Positions 8,264 to 15,910 of a DNA stretch of 41,136 bases are shown piece by piece. Source of the DNA: a virus; IMG/VR virus record IMGVR_UViG_3300031218_000003, positions 1 to 41,136 of that record. One strand, written 5' to 3'. Each line of letters starts with the position of its first letter. Positions within the stretch are counted from its first letter, which is position 1. The notes under the pieces were generated by a model that had not been told where the DNA came from, made no database searches, and saw only the letters and a program-made list of their open reading frames with translations. Both the position numbers and the translations under genes were made by a program.

Positions 8264-9066
8264 TACGATAATTGTTTTGCAGTAGTTTCTCTTGACGATA
8301 TTGCTTTAGATAGATTGCTATTTCTTCCAGCAATCAGTCCCTTAGTATATGCACCGTGATCATCTTTTATTTTGCCTACAACTCTACCCTTTTTCAAGTT
8401 ACTATACTGCTGTTTTTTAAAGTTTTCAATCGCTACACTAGTGTTGGTGCACATTACTGCATACTTATCTCCACTGATATCTTTCTCGACCGATTTCTTC
8501 TCCAACTTCAATTTAGCGCTTAGTCCAAACACGCATCCTTTGAGATATGATCGTATCCAAGGCATACGATATCCTAAATGCTTTTGTTTCAAACAATCTC
8601 TCTCACTCAATCCTTCAGGTGTAAATTGCTCAAGTACTTGTTTTCTGTGTTTATTGTACTCTTGCTTACTTAATGATCTAAACATTTGTCGTGCAACGTC
8701 AAACAAATAAGTTACGATCTCCACATTATGCTTTTTGCCTATAATTGACAGCGATCCTTTACTGGAGTATATTGTCACATGCTTAATGCTGTGACATAGA
8801 TTGTAATAGCAAAGGACGTTGAGTAAATTAGCTTCCCATTGACCTTCTTCTCTGATGGATCCAAACGCAAGTTTAGATTTATCTGTTTCTACAATATCAG
8901 ATTGAATACTACTCACTTCAACGTCCGTCAAAGTCAGATTGTGTTGCAGTAGTAATTGATTTGCTTTTCTAAGTGCTGATTGTGCTTCTTGCTGAGTTGT
9001 GCTTAGATCGTTTCCTAATGCAAGTAGCTTTTTAATTTTGTCTAGTAACTTTTGTTCTTTACTCAT
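8263..9066 (-). CDS. DUF2786 domain protein
   Basis: The N-terminal 50 residues, LLDKIKKLLALGNDLSTTQQ then EAQSALRKANQLLLQHNL, match the DUF2786 pattern (K-I-x-K-LLALA then EA-x-A-x-KA-x-LL-x-x-H). The remaining 200 residues, with a tryptophan in GQWEANLLNVLCYYNLC and a long basic C-terminal half, resemble the domain that often follows DUF2786 in phage and bacterial proteins. The function is unknown. The gene lies in a chain of translationally coupled genes, starting at the stop of the 29-aa zinc-ribbon gene. Confidence 0.75.
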   Translation of the reverse strand: MSKEQKLLDKIKKLLALGNDLSTTQQEAQSALRKANQLLLQHNLTLTDVEVSSIQSDIVETDKSKLAFGSIREEGQWEANLLNVLCYYNLCHSIKHVTIYSSKGSLSIIGKKHNVEIVTYLFDVARQMFRSLSKQEYNKHRKQVLEQFTPEGLSERDCLKQKHLGYRMPWIRSYLKGCVFGLSAKLKLEKKSVEKDISGDKYAVMCTNTSVAIENFKKQQYSNLKKGRVVGKIKDDHGAYTKGLIAGRNSNLSKAISSRETTAKQLS

Positions 9067-9155
9067 TATACAGTCTTTTTACAAATTGAACATTTTCCTT
9101 GAGGTGTTACAATTACCATTGTACAACACCTTTTACAATACTTAAATTTTGCCAT
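9066..9155 (-). CDS. 29-aa zinc-ribbon miniprotein
   Basis: This short gene fills the gap between two longer genes exactly: its ATG overlaps the stop of the 195-aa gene and its stop overlaps the ATG of the DUF2786 gene, both as TAATG. The product has two cysteine knuckles, YCKRCC and CSICKK, about 14 residues apart, the classic spacing of a rubredoxin-like or zinc-ribbon fold. Such miniproteins often bind nucleic acid or a protein partner, but no function can be given. The double stop-start overlap and the cysteine pairs make chance unlikely. Confidence 0.7.
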   Translation of the reverse strand: MAKFKYCKRCCTMVIVTPQGKCSICKKTV

Positions 9156-9742
9156 TATTTCTTTTGTCTTGTAGTGGTTATGAATCTATAGTGTGGAGCC
9201 TTAATATCTCCTTCAACCCATATAGCACGTGCATGACACTCTGTAGTTTGATTAGATATTAGAAACTCTAGTTGAGATGCTGACGAAGCTACTAGCTCCA
9301 CTCTTAAATCTCTCGAAGTAAATCCAGCATCAACTAGCTTATCGATCATTGTATCAAACTTAACTTGATATGAATCGAAAGCCTCGTTAAACCATTCTCT
9401 ACAATTTATTGCAGATCTATCAAGTCTCTTAGCAATTGTCGAAGCAATTCTCTCAACTCTCTCAGCATCATGCTGATCAAACGTTTGATCAGCATTGTAT
9501 CTGTTTGGAGCGTAACCTAGTAAATTTCTTACTTGTACATTGTCGTGAATGTTGATTCCAATAAAGTCCTCCTTTCGAAAATCTTTAATCAAATCAAGTC
9601 TTCTTTGAATTTTCTTCTCATTCCAGTCAGCATACGACTGTAGGTACTTGTTTTGAAAGTCTAATAAGATTCTTCCTACATTTGACGAAAGTGCTGATTT
9701 AGCGTCTTTTCTTCTTTTTTGTTCTGCTTTTGAAATTGTCAT
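9155..9742 (-). CDS. Hypothetical protein (195 aa)
   Basis: Not recognised. It is a largely helical, highly charged protein with a basic start (KAEQKRRKDAKSALSSNVG) and an acidic/basic middle (HDAERVERIASTIAKRLDRS). It is the first gene after the dyad promoter at 9768-9798 and is coupled to the zinc-ribbon miniprotein gene. No catalytic motif or membrane segment is seen. Confidence 0.7.
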   Translation of the reverse strand: MTISKAEQKRRKDAKSALSSNVGRILLDFQNKYLQSYADWNEKKIQRRLDLIKDFRKEDFIGINIHDNVQVRNLLGYAPNRYNADQTFDQHDAERVERIASTIAKRLDRSAINCREWFNEAFDSYQVKFDTMIDKLVDAGFTSRDLRVELVASSASQLEFLISNQTTECHARAIWVEGDIKAPHYRFITTTRQKK

Positions 9743-9767
9743 TACCTATCTGTTTGTGATTACATGA

Positions 9768-9798
9768 TAAAGATACTCTAAACATATCTTTTAAGCAA
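9768..9798 (-). promoter_or_regulatory. Bacteroidota-type promoter with GATA-N9-TATC dyad
   Basis: TTG, 20 nt, TATCTTTA on the minus strand, with AAAGATA 9 nt upstream of TATCTTT. It sits in the 80-nt gap upstream of the 195-aa gene. The surrounding 39 bp (9769-9807) is repeated perfectly at 10038-10076, so this is one of a pair of twin promoters. Confidence 0.75.
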
Positions 9799-9822
9799 CT
9801 TTTTTTAAAGTCTATTTTTTTT

Positions 9823-10014
9823 TCATCTTACAAGGCTATCACTACCTACATAGCTAGGTCTACTGTGCATTTCTATATCGCTCATTTTTTGATTAAAAAC
9901 TATATAATCATTTTTAGAAAAGTTTTTCATTACAAATAAGTGATATTTGTTTTTAGTAGCGTTTGTTTTGTTTGCACATTTCTTAGCTAGTTGGTTTATT
10001 GTAAGATTTTTCAT
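9823..10014 (-). CDS. Small hypothetical protein (63 aa)
   Basis: Not recognised. It is a basic protein with an asparagine- and lysine-rich N-terminal half (INQLAKKCANKTNATKNKYH). It has its own promoter immediately upstream (10037-10067) and is followed by an identical promoter copy. The isolated single-gene unit suggests an early, host-directed or regulatory peptide, but this is inference. Confidence 0.55.
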   Translation of the reverse strand: MKNLTINQLAKKCANKTNATKNKYHLFVMKNFSKNDYIVFNQKMSDIEMHSRPSYVGSDSLVR

Positions 10015-10036
10015 GGCTTTATATTTTAATTATACT

Positions 10037-10067
10037 CAAAGATACTCTAAACATATCTTTTAAGCAA
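10037..10067 (-). promoter_or_regulatory. Bacteroidota-type promoter, exact TAnnTTTG -7 box, with dyad
   Basis: TTG, 20 nt, TATCTTTG on the minus strand. This is the only site here with the exact consensus TAnnTTTG. AAAGATA lies 9 nt upstream of TATCTTT. It drives the 63-aa gene with a leader of about 15-20 nt. Confidence 0.78.
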
Positions 10068-10076
10068 CTTTTTTTA

Positions 10077-10217
10077 TTAATTTAAACAAATTGGAAGTTC
10101 TACTGGATCGTTATAATAGTAGTTCTCTAACCTTTCCTTCATCATAGTGTTTCTAACAAACCTTATTGTCTGGTCATCAAGAATCATAAATATCCATTTG
10201 TAGTGAGTGTTATTCAT
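10077..10217 (-). CDS. Small hypothetical protein (46 aa, start uncertain)
   Basis: Not recognised. From the first ATG the product is 46 residues beginning MNNTHYKWIFMILDD. A GTG at 10316 would give 79 residues, but it overlaps the preceding DNA-binding-protein gene by 40 nt and adds a cysteine/asparagine-rich stretch that looks random. The stop lies directly at the twin-promoter repeat. It may be a real short protein or only the 3' trailer of the upstream gene. Confidence 0.35.
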   Translation of the reverse strand: MNNTHYKWIFMILDDQTIRFVRNTMMKERLENYYYNDPVELPICLN

Positions 10218-10276
10218 AACGTGTATAAGAGAGCTATAAGGGTTATTATTACAGGGAGGATAGTACTGTCTATTAT

Positions 10277-11140
10277 TTAGACACCAACAGATATCTTGTT
10301 TGGCAACCTCCTCCACAGAGCGCCATCCTTCAATATGTAACGATCAGCATATTCTTTACAGTATGTAGCGTAATCGATTGAGGTGGCTCCTAATCTCATC
10401 ATTCTATTCTTAACTTCAACTAATTGATTAGACTTCATTCGTTGAACAATTCTGTGTGCACTCGAGGTACTGGACAATCCTAAAACCTTACATATTCCTT
10501 TTAGAGATAGTGTTACGTCAGCATTACAATACACATTGGCCTTATTATGTTTACAATGTAATTCATCCATTTGGATTACCGTCATTGCTTCTTCATTTAG
10601 ATCTACCATACGTACAGTGTTTTTCGCTACAGATTCAAGGACTTGTTGCTTGAATTGTTTATTTGCGCAGTGCAGGTTGTTTTCGGTGTACTGGTAGCGT
10701 TTATCTTTGTGAAGATTATAATACGCTTTGTGAATTTGCTGATTGAGATTGTCTCTAACATCTATCAGTGCAATCCAGCTTTTAATGTCATTGATCTGAC
10801 TAACTGGTATTTTGTGAATTTTGAATTGACCTTTTCTGTGATCTGTTTTAGTTAAATCGTACCCAAGAACGCTGAACAACTTGTCGTAACTCACCAGTCT
10901 GTAACCTTGCTTGTGTTTGGCTAAAAGGTTACAGTTGGTCAGTTTACGAATTTTATTCCAAATCGTAGCTGATGCATACTTGGTGTGTTGTTGTATAGTT
11001 GACACAACGGTTCCGTGTCTGAAAAATCCATTTTGATCGATCGTCTTTAACGTATAGTAAAATTCTACGTCGTTAAGTAAGTTGCGACTAATCGACCTAC
11101 TGTAACATTGATGTGGTATTTTCAGACACTGTACTTTCAT
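10277..11140 (-). CDS. Probable DNA-binding protein with two winged-helix-like domains
   Basis: No family name is recognised. Residues about 30-95 read as a winged helix: YTLKTIDQNGFF, then HGTVVSTIQQHTKYASATIW (recognition-helix region), NKIRKLTNCNLLAKHKQGYR. A second HTH-like unit is DVTLSLKGICKVLGLSSTSS followed by AHRIVQRMKSNQLVEVKNRM (about 205-245). Two HTH units suggest a phage replication initiator or a transcription regulator. It lies immediately upstream of two copies of the dyad promoter, which makes it a candidate for binding that dyad; this is inference. The start overlaps the stop of the 87-aa gene (ATGA). Confidence 0.6.
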   Translation of the reverse strand: MKVQCLKIPHQCYSRSISRNLLNDVEFYYTLKTIDQNGFFRHGTVVSTIQQHTKYASATIWNKIRKLTNCNLLAKHKQGYRLVSYDKLFSVLGYDLTKTDHRKGQFKIHKIPVSQINDIKSWIALIDVRDNLNQQIHKAYYNLHKDKRYQYTENNLHCANKQFKQQVLESVAKNTVRMVDLNEEAMTVIQMDELHCKHNKANVYCNADVTLSLKGICKVLGLSSTSSAHRIVQRMKSNQLVEVKNRMMRLGATSIDYATYCKEYADRYILKDGALWRRLPNKISVGV

Positions 11141-11400
11141 TGAGTAATCAGTTGAGACTTGATGTAATCAAATCCTTGATGAAGCATTAACCTCTTCAAG
11201 TCTGTACTGTTGTAAGGTGGCATAATTTCTGGACGAACTCCCTCAGCGTATCCTTCCAAATATATCAAAGCATCTCTTAGTAGCTTTGAACTAATTGAGT
11301 TGGCATACTCAGGTGATGCATCAAACATTTTTCTTATACAGTACTTTCTCAAACTACTTCTAGTAACTGTCAATAACTTGCTTGCTTCTACTTTATCCAT
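11137..11400 (-). CDS. Hypothetical protein (87 aa)
   Basis: Not recognised. It starts MDKVEASKLLTVTRSSLRKY, which could be an HTH (E-A-x-x-LL-x-V-x-R-x-x-L-x-x-Y). A GTG further upstream would add 14 residues and overlap the previous gene by 50 nt, so the ATG with an 8-nt overlap is preferred. Its stop overlaps the start of the two-winged-helix protein gene, suggesting they act together. Confidence 0.6.
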   Translation of the reverse strand: MDKVEASKLLTVTRSSLRKYCIRKMFDASPEYANSISSKLLRDALIYLEGYAEGVRPEIMPPYNSTDLKRLMLHQGFDYIKSQLITQ

Positions 11401-11707
11401 TGAATAGGTATTTAACGTATTTGGTTGTTGGACTGAATACACGTCTACGATCTGTCATCACCTCAATCTTACTGACAATCTCTCTTTGACGTAAATTGTC
11501 TAGCCCTATTGTACTGGTTTGATTTTCAATAATGTTGGTAATGTTTTTTCCCGTCATACTTATTTCAGACATCGTGTCGTCTACTGGAATAAATTCTGAA
11601 AACGCATAGTACGTATTGTCTATGTGAACGATATTGAATCCTAAGTTGTTGAGAAGTTCAATAACTCCCAGGGATGTCTTTTGCGCTTCGTCAATTTGAT
11701 GCTTCAT
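11393..11707 (-). CDS. Hypothetical protein (104 aa)
   Basis: Not recognised. It is a mixed alpha/beta protein, with a helix followed by LGFNIVHIDNTYYAFSEFIP and a basic C-terminus (TDRRRVFSPTTKYVKYLFNG). It overlaps the preceding gene by 4 nt (ATGA) and the next by 8 nt. It is part of a run of five small genes downstream of ruvC. Confidence 0.6.
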   Translation of the reverse strand: MKHQIDEAQKTSLGVIELLNNLGFNIVHIDNTYYAFSEFIPVDDTMSEISMTGKNITNIIENQTSTIGLDNLRQREIVSKIEVMTDRRRVFSPTTKYVKYLFNG

Positions 11708-12036
11708 TCTGTTCGATTTTTTACTGAGTTGATTTCGTGCTTTAATCTTTTTGCCTTTCTGTCTTTTTCTTCGTCAGAGTTTGCATGATCCTTCGCTCTC
11801 TTTTTGAAATGTTTTTGATTCCTAGACATTCGTTGATTTGTGCTTGGAAGAAACATTGGAGCTTCAATAGGACCTTTTCTTTTAATTGGAACAAGGACCT
11901 CTCCACTGTCTGGATTGGTCAGTACTTTACCGTACGGATCCTTGTAGACCCATCCTAATTGTGTTTGAAACGATCTGTGACGTGGAATGTGAAATTCTTT
12001 GCCTGTCTTTTCGCACTTGAAATTATTAGTTGCCAT
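11704..12036 (-). CDS. Basic hypothetical protein (110 aa)
   Basis: Not recognised. The N-terminal half is beta-like (FKCEKTGKEFHIPRHRS, GWVYKDPYGKVLTNPDSGEV) and the C-terminal third is strongly basic and helical (RNQKHFKKRAKDHANSDEEK). It looks like a nucleic-acid- or ribosome-associated small protein, but no family is seen. The first 82 nt overlap the end of the preceding small ORF in another frame. Confidence 0.6.
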   Translation of the reverse strand: MATNNFKCEKTGKEFHIPRHRSFQTQLGWVYKDPYGKVLTNPDSGEVLVPIKRKGPIEAPMFLPSTNQRMSRNQKHFKKRAKDHANSDEEKDRKAKRLKHEINSVKNRTE

Positions 12037-12173
12037 ATGAGTTTTGCTTGATTGTATTTGTATTGAAAGTATAATGTTGCAGATCCTCCACCAACAATTA
12101 GAATATCGATTAGATCAGGATGTGTGTGAGCATCGGAACATAGTCTTAATGCATGTAATGTGGCCTCTATCAT
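11955..12173 (-). CDS. Possible small protein with a hydrophobic segment (72 aa)
   Basis: The ATG follows the RuvC stop codon directly and fills the 137-nt gap before the next gene, then overlaps that gene by 82 nt. The first 45 residues include LIDILIVGGGSATLYFQY, a hydrophobic stretch that could span a membrane or form a glycine-rich loop. The long overlap is unusual for this window, where overlaps are mostly under 30 nt, so either the C-terminal part is not real or the start of the next gene lies further in. Confidence 0.4.
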   Translation of the reverse strand: MIEATLHALRLCSDAHTHPDLIDILIVGGGSATLYFQYKYNQAKLIWQLIISSAKRQAKNFTFHVTDRFKHN

Positions 12174-12740
12174 TTAGTAAAAATTTCTTCTACAATATTC
12201 TGCCATTAAGTAGGCGTCCACGAATCCATCATCAATTTTAGTTGTTGGAGATCCTTTTTTTCCGATCACTCTCCATTCTTGCTGAGGCTGTAACATTTTT
12301 GCAGCTAGAAGTGAGGTTGCTTTAGTATCGACTTTTTTAACAAAAGTACCTTGCTTGGTTTTTCGCTTTGTCGCCATGTATTGAGTCTTAGCTCCTTGCC
12401 ACATCAATTTCTGCCATTCTTTTGGAGTGACCATCGTATGTGATATTTCTAACGCCATCAACGCCATTTCCCACAATCCCTTACCTCGACCAAAGTCGAA
12501 ATTTGAAGCTTTGCCTCCCATTTGTGTAGCGTGTACGTTCTCTAACAATACGTGTGCTCTAATTCTGTCAATATTGTATGGGGAGAACTTAAACAAGTTT
12601 GTACTCATTTGCTGTTTGTCGTACTCCTTACCAATTACTGGAGTAACATAATGATCTACAATCTTTCCACTATTGTCTAGTTCAACGACGTGCCCTGTCT
12701 TTCCTGGATCAATTCCTATAAATCTTTTATTCGATTCCAT
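12174..12740 (-). CDS. RuvC-like Holliday junction resolvase
   Basis: Cuts four-way DNA junctions made by recombination before packaging. It shows the RNase H-fold layout of RuvC: FIGIDPGKTG (Asp11), VLLENVHATQ (Glu67) and KIDDGFVDAYLMAEY (Asp171 and Asp175), with the helix TPKEWQKLM and the basic KRKTKQGTF loop between them. 188 residues is close to bacterial RuvC (173). It lies in a block with RecA and the SbcCD-like nuclease, which would create its substrates. It overlaps the upstream 93-aa gene by 14 nt. Confidence 0.88.
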   Translation of the reverse strand: MESNKRFIGIDPGKTGHVVELDNSGKIVDHYVTPVIGKEYDKQQMSTNLFKFSPYNIDRIRAHVLLENVHATQMGGKASNFDFGRGKGLWEMALMALEISHTMVTPKEWQKLMWQGAKTQYMATKRKTKQGTFVKKVDTKATSLLAAKMLQPQQEWRVIGKKGSPTTKIDDGFVDAYLMAEYCRRNFY

Positions 12741-13008
12741 AGTCTAAATTTCCCTGTTCATCATCTTGTGGGCTACTTGAAGAACTCTTGCTCCACAGAT
12801 CTTCGTGAATAGCAATCGACTCTTCAATTTCTTGTGCATTCCACTTTTCATAATGAGTTCCAATTCTAACCACAAGTCCTTGAGTTCTGCCTCTTAAAGT
12901 TTCTCCGTCTAAAATTTGGATACACTCGACTCCGTCAACTTGCTGCCTCTCATATTCTTGAAACTGCTGTAAGGTCCCAGCATGTACGTATAGATAACTT
13001 TTTTTCAT
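12727..13008 (-). CDS. Hypothetical protein (93 aa)
   Basis: Not recognised. It has a beta-rich core (SYLYVHAGTLQQFQEYERQQ, LVVRIGTHYEKWNAQ) and an acidic, serine-rich tail (KSSSSSPQDDEQGN). It is placed between the SbcC-like gene and ruvC and overlaps ruvC, so it may be a small accessory protein of recombination; that is inference from position only. Confidence 0.6.
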   Translation of the reverse strand: MKKSYLYVHAGTLQQFQEYERQQVDGVECIQILDGETLRGRTQGLVVRIGTHYEKWNAQEIEESIAIHEDLWSKSSSSSPQDDEQGNLDYGIE

Positions 13009-13017
13009 AATACTAAT

Positions 13018-14928
13018 CTACTGATTTATTATCGAAATTCCTTTAACCTTTTTCACTTCAGTTATGTTAGGATAATTTTTATTGAATGTTCCGTGAGTCA
13101 CCACAACAATGGTTTCTTCTAAGCCATTCAATGTGTTCATAATTCCTTCAATTCCTTCACTATCGACCGATTCAATTACTTCATCAAGAAAGCACAAATC
13201 TAATCCACCTCCTTCACTATTCATGTTAATCAATCTCTGCAATGAGAAGATCATAGCGATTTGAATTCTAGCCTTTTCTCCACTAGAAAACTTACCAAAC
13301 AGTCCGACTTCAATTCCGTCTCTCAAAACTTTTGCCGTGATGTTTTCTCTTATATCTCCAGATCTGTTGATTTTGTAACCTTCCAATTTGACTTGAAGAT
13401 TAGTTTTCATTCTTCCAAGGTACTCATTGCAATGTGCTTCTATTACAGCGATCGCCTTGTTAGATAGGTGTGTTTTAAACTTAGTCATCACACCATTCCA
13501 TTCTTTGTGTTGAAAAATTTCGTGATCTAAGTTTTCTAGTTGATCTTGATAAGTCTTTATCTGAACCTCTTGCTGTTCAATTTTTTCAGTAACCTCATCA
13601 CTCATATCTTTAACAACCTCTTCGTGAACGTTTTGAATGCTGTTTAGCCAATTACTGATCGACTGTAGTTGGCTAGCTATCGTAATCTCTTTGTTCTTTA
13701 TTTTGTGCTGAGCTTCAATTGTAGCAGTTTCTGCTTTCATTGCACTTTGCTTAGCGTTCGACGCTTCTTGCTGTAACTTTTCAATTTTACCGTCAATAGT
13801 ATTGTATTCGCTCACTTTTTCATCAATATCTCTCTCAACCTCTTTTATTGCTTTATCAAACTCATCTAAGTTTTCACGAGATTTTTTTACATCAAAGGAG
13901 TCGTCTGATATGCTGAATTCAGCCTTACATTCTGGACACTCCACCGCTCCGTGAATAGCTTTCTCTAGATCTAATTTGAGATTCTCAATCTCTTTCAATT
14001 CTTGCCTGAGCTCTTTCCCTTGACTTTTTATTAGCGCTCTATGCTTGTTTAATAGATTTATTTTTGCTGTATGATCCATTTTCTTCAACGCAGATTGCTT
14101 TTGTGCATATATCTCTTCTGCCTCTTTGAGAGTTGCTTGTAGCTCTGGCAACAGCTTTTTTTCTTGGTCTAAAACTTGATTTGCCTGTGAAATTTTTTCT
14201 CGATAAGAGTCAATTTTTTGCTGCTTCTTCTTCTCTTTCTCTTCAACATTCTCACTTTCAAGCTGCTCCTTATATACTTGAATTCTACTTTCACAAGCAA
14301 CAACTCCGTCCTGCAGATCTCTAATTTGCTTTTCGACCTTTGAGACCTTTTCACTAATCACGCCATAAACAGGATCCAATAAATTCGATTTGCTGAATCT
14401 GCCAATCACCTCTTTCTTAGGTCCGTCAGACATGTTGAGAAACGCAGTGTACTTTTCTTTACTGATCAAAAAGTAATTTAACAAATCTTCTTTTGACACT
14501 CCAATTGTGTATATGATCCAATCGTTTCCTTCACGAACATCTACCTTTTCTTCACTATTGACGCTTAGTTGTTTTGGAATCTCTCCATCAACTGTTATCA
14601 TCAACTCTGCACTTTTAGTATTAGAGAAGATCGTTCTTCTAATCTTCAACGTCTTTTGATCGATTGAATTTAGAAGCTCCATTTCTACAATGCACGATTT
14701 CTGTCCGTCTCTCACTAAATCCTTTGCTGAAATATCTCTTAGAGTGTTTCCTCTAATTGCAATAGAAATTCCTTCTAAAATTGCTGATTTTCCTGATCCG
14801 TTACTCAACTGACCATCGTCAGACAAGTTAATTCCTTGAACCATCACAGCCTTTCCATTCTCAAACACAAACTCACTATCTTTGTGAGACATTACGTTTC
14901 TTAACCACAGTCTTTTTGGTGTATACAT
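13018..14928 (-). CDS. SbcC/Rad50-like recombination nuclease ATPase subunit (T4 gp46-like)
   Basis: ATPase partner of the SbcD/Mre11 nuclease, processing DNA ends for recombination-dependent replication. The Walker A is SNGSGKS (42-48) after the N-terminal strand LWLRNVMSHKDSEFVF. Two long coiled coils (about 190-330 and 345-480) flank a zinc hook CPEC at 331-334. The ABC signature FSSGEKARIQIAM (about 562-574) and the Walker B with catalytic Glu, LCFLDEVIESVD (about 590-601), are near the end. 636 residues is shorter than E. coli SbcC (1048) but normal for phage gp46. It follows recA directly, and the gp47-like gene lies just before recA. Confidence 0.93.
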   Translation of the reverse strand: MYTPKRLWLRNVMSHKDSEFVFENGKAVMVQGINLSDDGQLSNGSGKSAILEGISIAIRGNTLRDISAKDLVRDGQKSCIVEMELLNSIDQKTLKIRRTIFSNTKSAELMITVDGEIPKQLSVNSEEKVDVREGNDWIIYTIGVSKEDLLNYFLISKEKYTAFLNMSDGPKKEVIGRFSKSNLLDPVYGVISEKVSKVEKQIRDLQDGVVACESRIQVYKEQLESENVEEKEKKKQQKIDSYREKISQANQVLDQEKKLLPELQATLKEAEEIYAQKQSALKKMDHTAKINLLNKHRALIKSQGKELRQELKEIENLKLDLEKAIHGAVECPECKAEFSISDDSFDVKKSRENLDEFDKAIKEVERDIDEKVSEYNTIDGKIEKLQQEASNAKQSAMKAETATIEAQHKIKNKEITIASQLQSISNWLNSIQNVHEEVVKDMSDEVTEKIEQQEVQIKTYQDQLENLDHEIFQHKEWNGVMTKFKTHLSNKAIAVIEAHCNEYLGRMKTNLQVKLEGYKINRSGDIRENITAKVLRDGIEVGLFGKFSSGEKARIQIAMIFSLQRLINMNSEGGGLDLCFLDEVIESVDSEGIEGIMNTLNGLEETIVVVTHGTFNKNYPNITEVKKVKGISIINQ

Positions 14929-15909
14929 CTATTTTTGAGTTTTTAGCAGTTCTAATGCTTTTAAAATTTTGTCTTCAATCTCATCACATAAATCAGGGTT
15001 CTCTAATAGTACCTCAAGTGATTTACTTTGGCCTTGGCCAATTTTAGCACCTTGATAACTGAACCAAGCTCCTGATTTTTCAATTATGTCTAAATCTACT
15101 CCTAGCTTTAAAAGCTCCATTTCTTTGACTAGACCTCTTCCGTATCTAATGAACGTCTCTGCAACTCTGTGAGGAATTCCGACTTTATTTTTAACCACTT
15201 TGACTTTAGTATCGTTTCCAATAACCACATCTCCATCTTTGACGGCCTTTCCTTTACGAATATCTAGTCTCTGACTGGCAGCAAATTTCAATGCGTTTCC
15301 TCCTGGCTGAGTTTCTGGATTACCAAACATTACTCCAATCTTCATTCTTATTTGATTGATGAAGATGATCGTACAGCTATTCTGCTTACTCGCTGGAACA
15401 AGTTTTCTCATTGCCTGTGCCATCAATTTTGCTTGCCTACCTACAGCATTGTCTCCCATCTCTCCATCCAATTCACTTTTAGGAGTTAGTGCTGCGACTG
15501 AATCTATCACAATCAAACCAACCTCTTCACTTCTAGCCAAATTGTCAGCGACCTCTAGTGCCTGTTCTCCGTTGTCTGGTTGAGAAAGTATCATTTCATC
15601 GATATCTACTCCAATTGCTGACGCATAGTGAGTGTCTAGTGCATGTTCAGCATCGATAAAGGCTGCTGTCTTTCCTTGACGTTGAACTTCCGCTATTGCG
15701 TGAAGAGCTAGTGTAGTTTTCCCTGAAGATTCCGGTCCGTAGATTTCAATAATTCTACCAACCGGATATCCACCTCCTAGCGCTCTATCTAGTTGCAGTG
15801 ATCCACTAGAAAACCTTTGTATTTCTAGCGATTCCAGGTCTTTAACTTTGTTTACAGTATTGATTCCATAAGTTTTATTCAACTTATCTAATGCTTTAGC
15901 TAAACTCAT
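14929..15909 (-). CDS. recA: RecA recombinase
   Basis: Strand-exchange protein. It is a full-length bacterial-type RecA rather than the T4 UvsX type: Walker [10 protein letters not shown] (58-66), FIDAEHALD with the catalytic glutamate, Walker [11 protein letters not shown], the L1 region [40 protein letters not shown] (L2 start) and [18 protein letters not shown]. The C-terminal acidic tail of host RecA is short here, as 326 residues ends in [15 protein letters not shown]. It lies between the SbcD-like gene (1 nt) and the SbcC-like gene (adjacent), so all three form one translated unit. A phage that carries RecA probably relies on recombination-dependent replication. Confidence 0.97.
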   Translation of the reverse strand: MSLAKALDKLNKTYGINTVNKVKDLESLEIQRFSSGSLQLDRALGGGYPVGRIIEIYGPESSGKTTLALHAIAEVQRQGKTAAFIDAEHALDTHYASAIGVDIDEMILSQPDNGEQALEVADNLARSEEVGLIVIDSVAALTPKSELDGEMGDNAVGRQAKLMAQAMRKLVPASKQNSCTIIFINQIRMKIGVMFGNPETQPGGNALKFAASQRLDIRKGKAVKDGDVVIGNDTKVKVVKNKVGIPHRVAETFIRYGRGLVKEMELLKLGVDLDIIEKSGAWFSYQGAKIGQGQSKSLEVLLENPDLCDEIEDKILKALELLKTQK

Positions 15910-15910
15910 T

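Larger units (their letters stand above)
9769..10076. repeat. Perfect 39-bp direct repeat carrying two promoters
   Basis: Positions 9769-9807 and 10038-10076 are identical over 39 bp and hold the -33, the dyad and the -7 of two promoters; the coordinates given span both copies. They flank the small 63-aa gene, so that gene together with one promoter copy looks like a cassette made by duplication, or by insertion between repeats. Confidence 0.8.
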
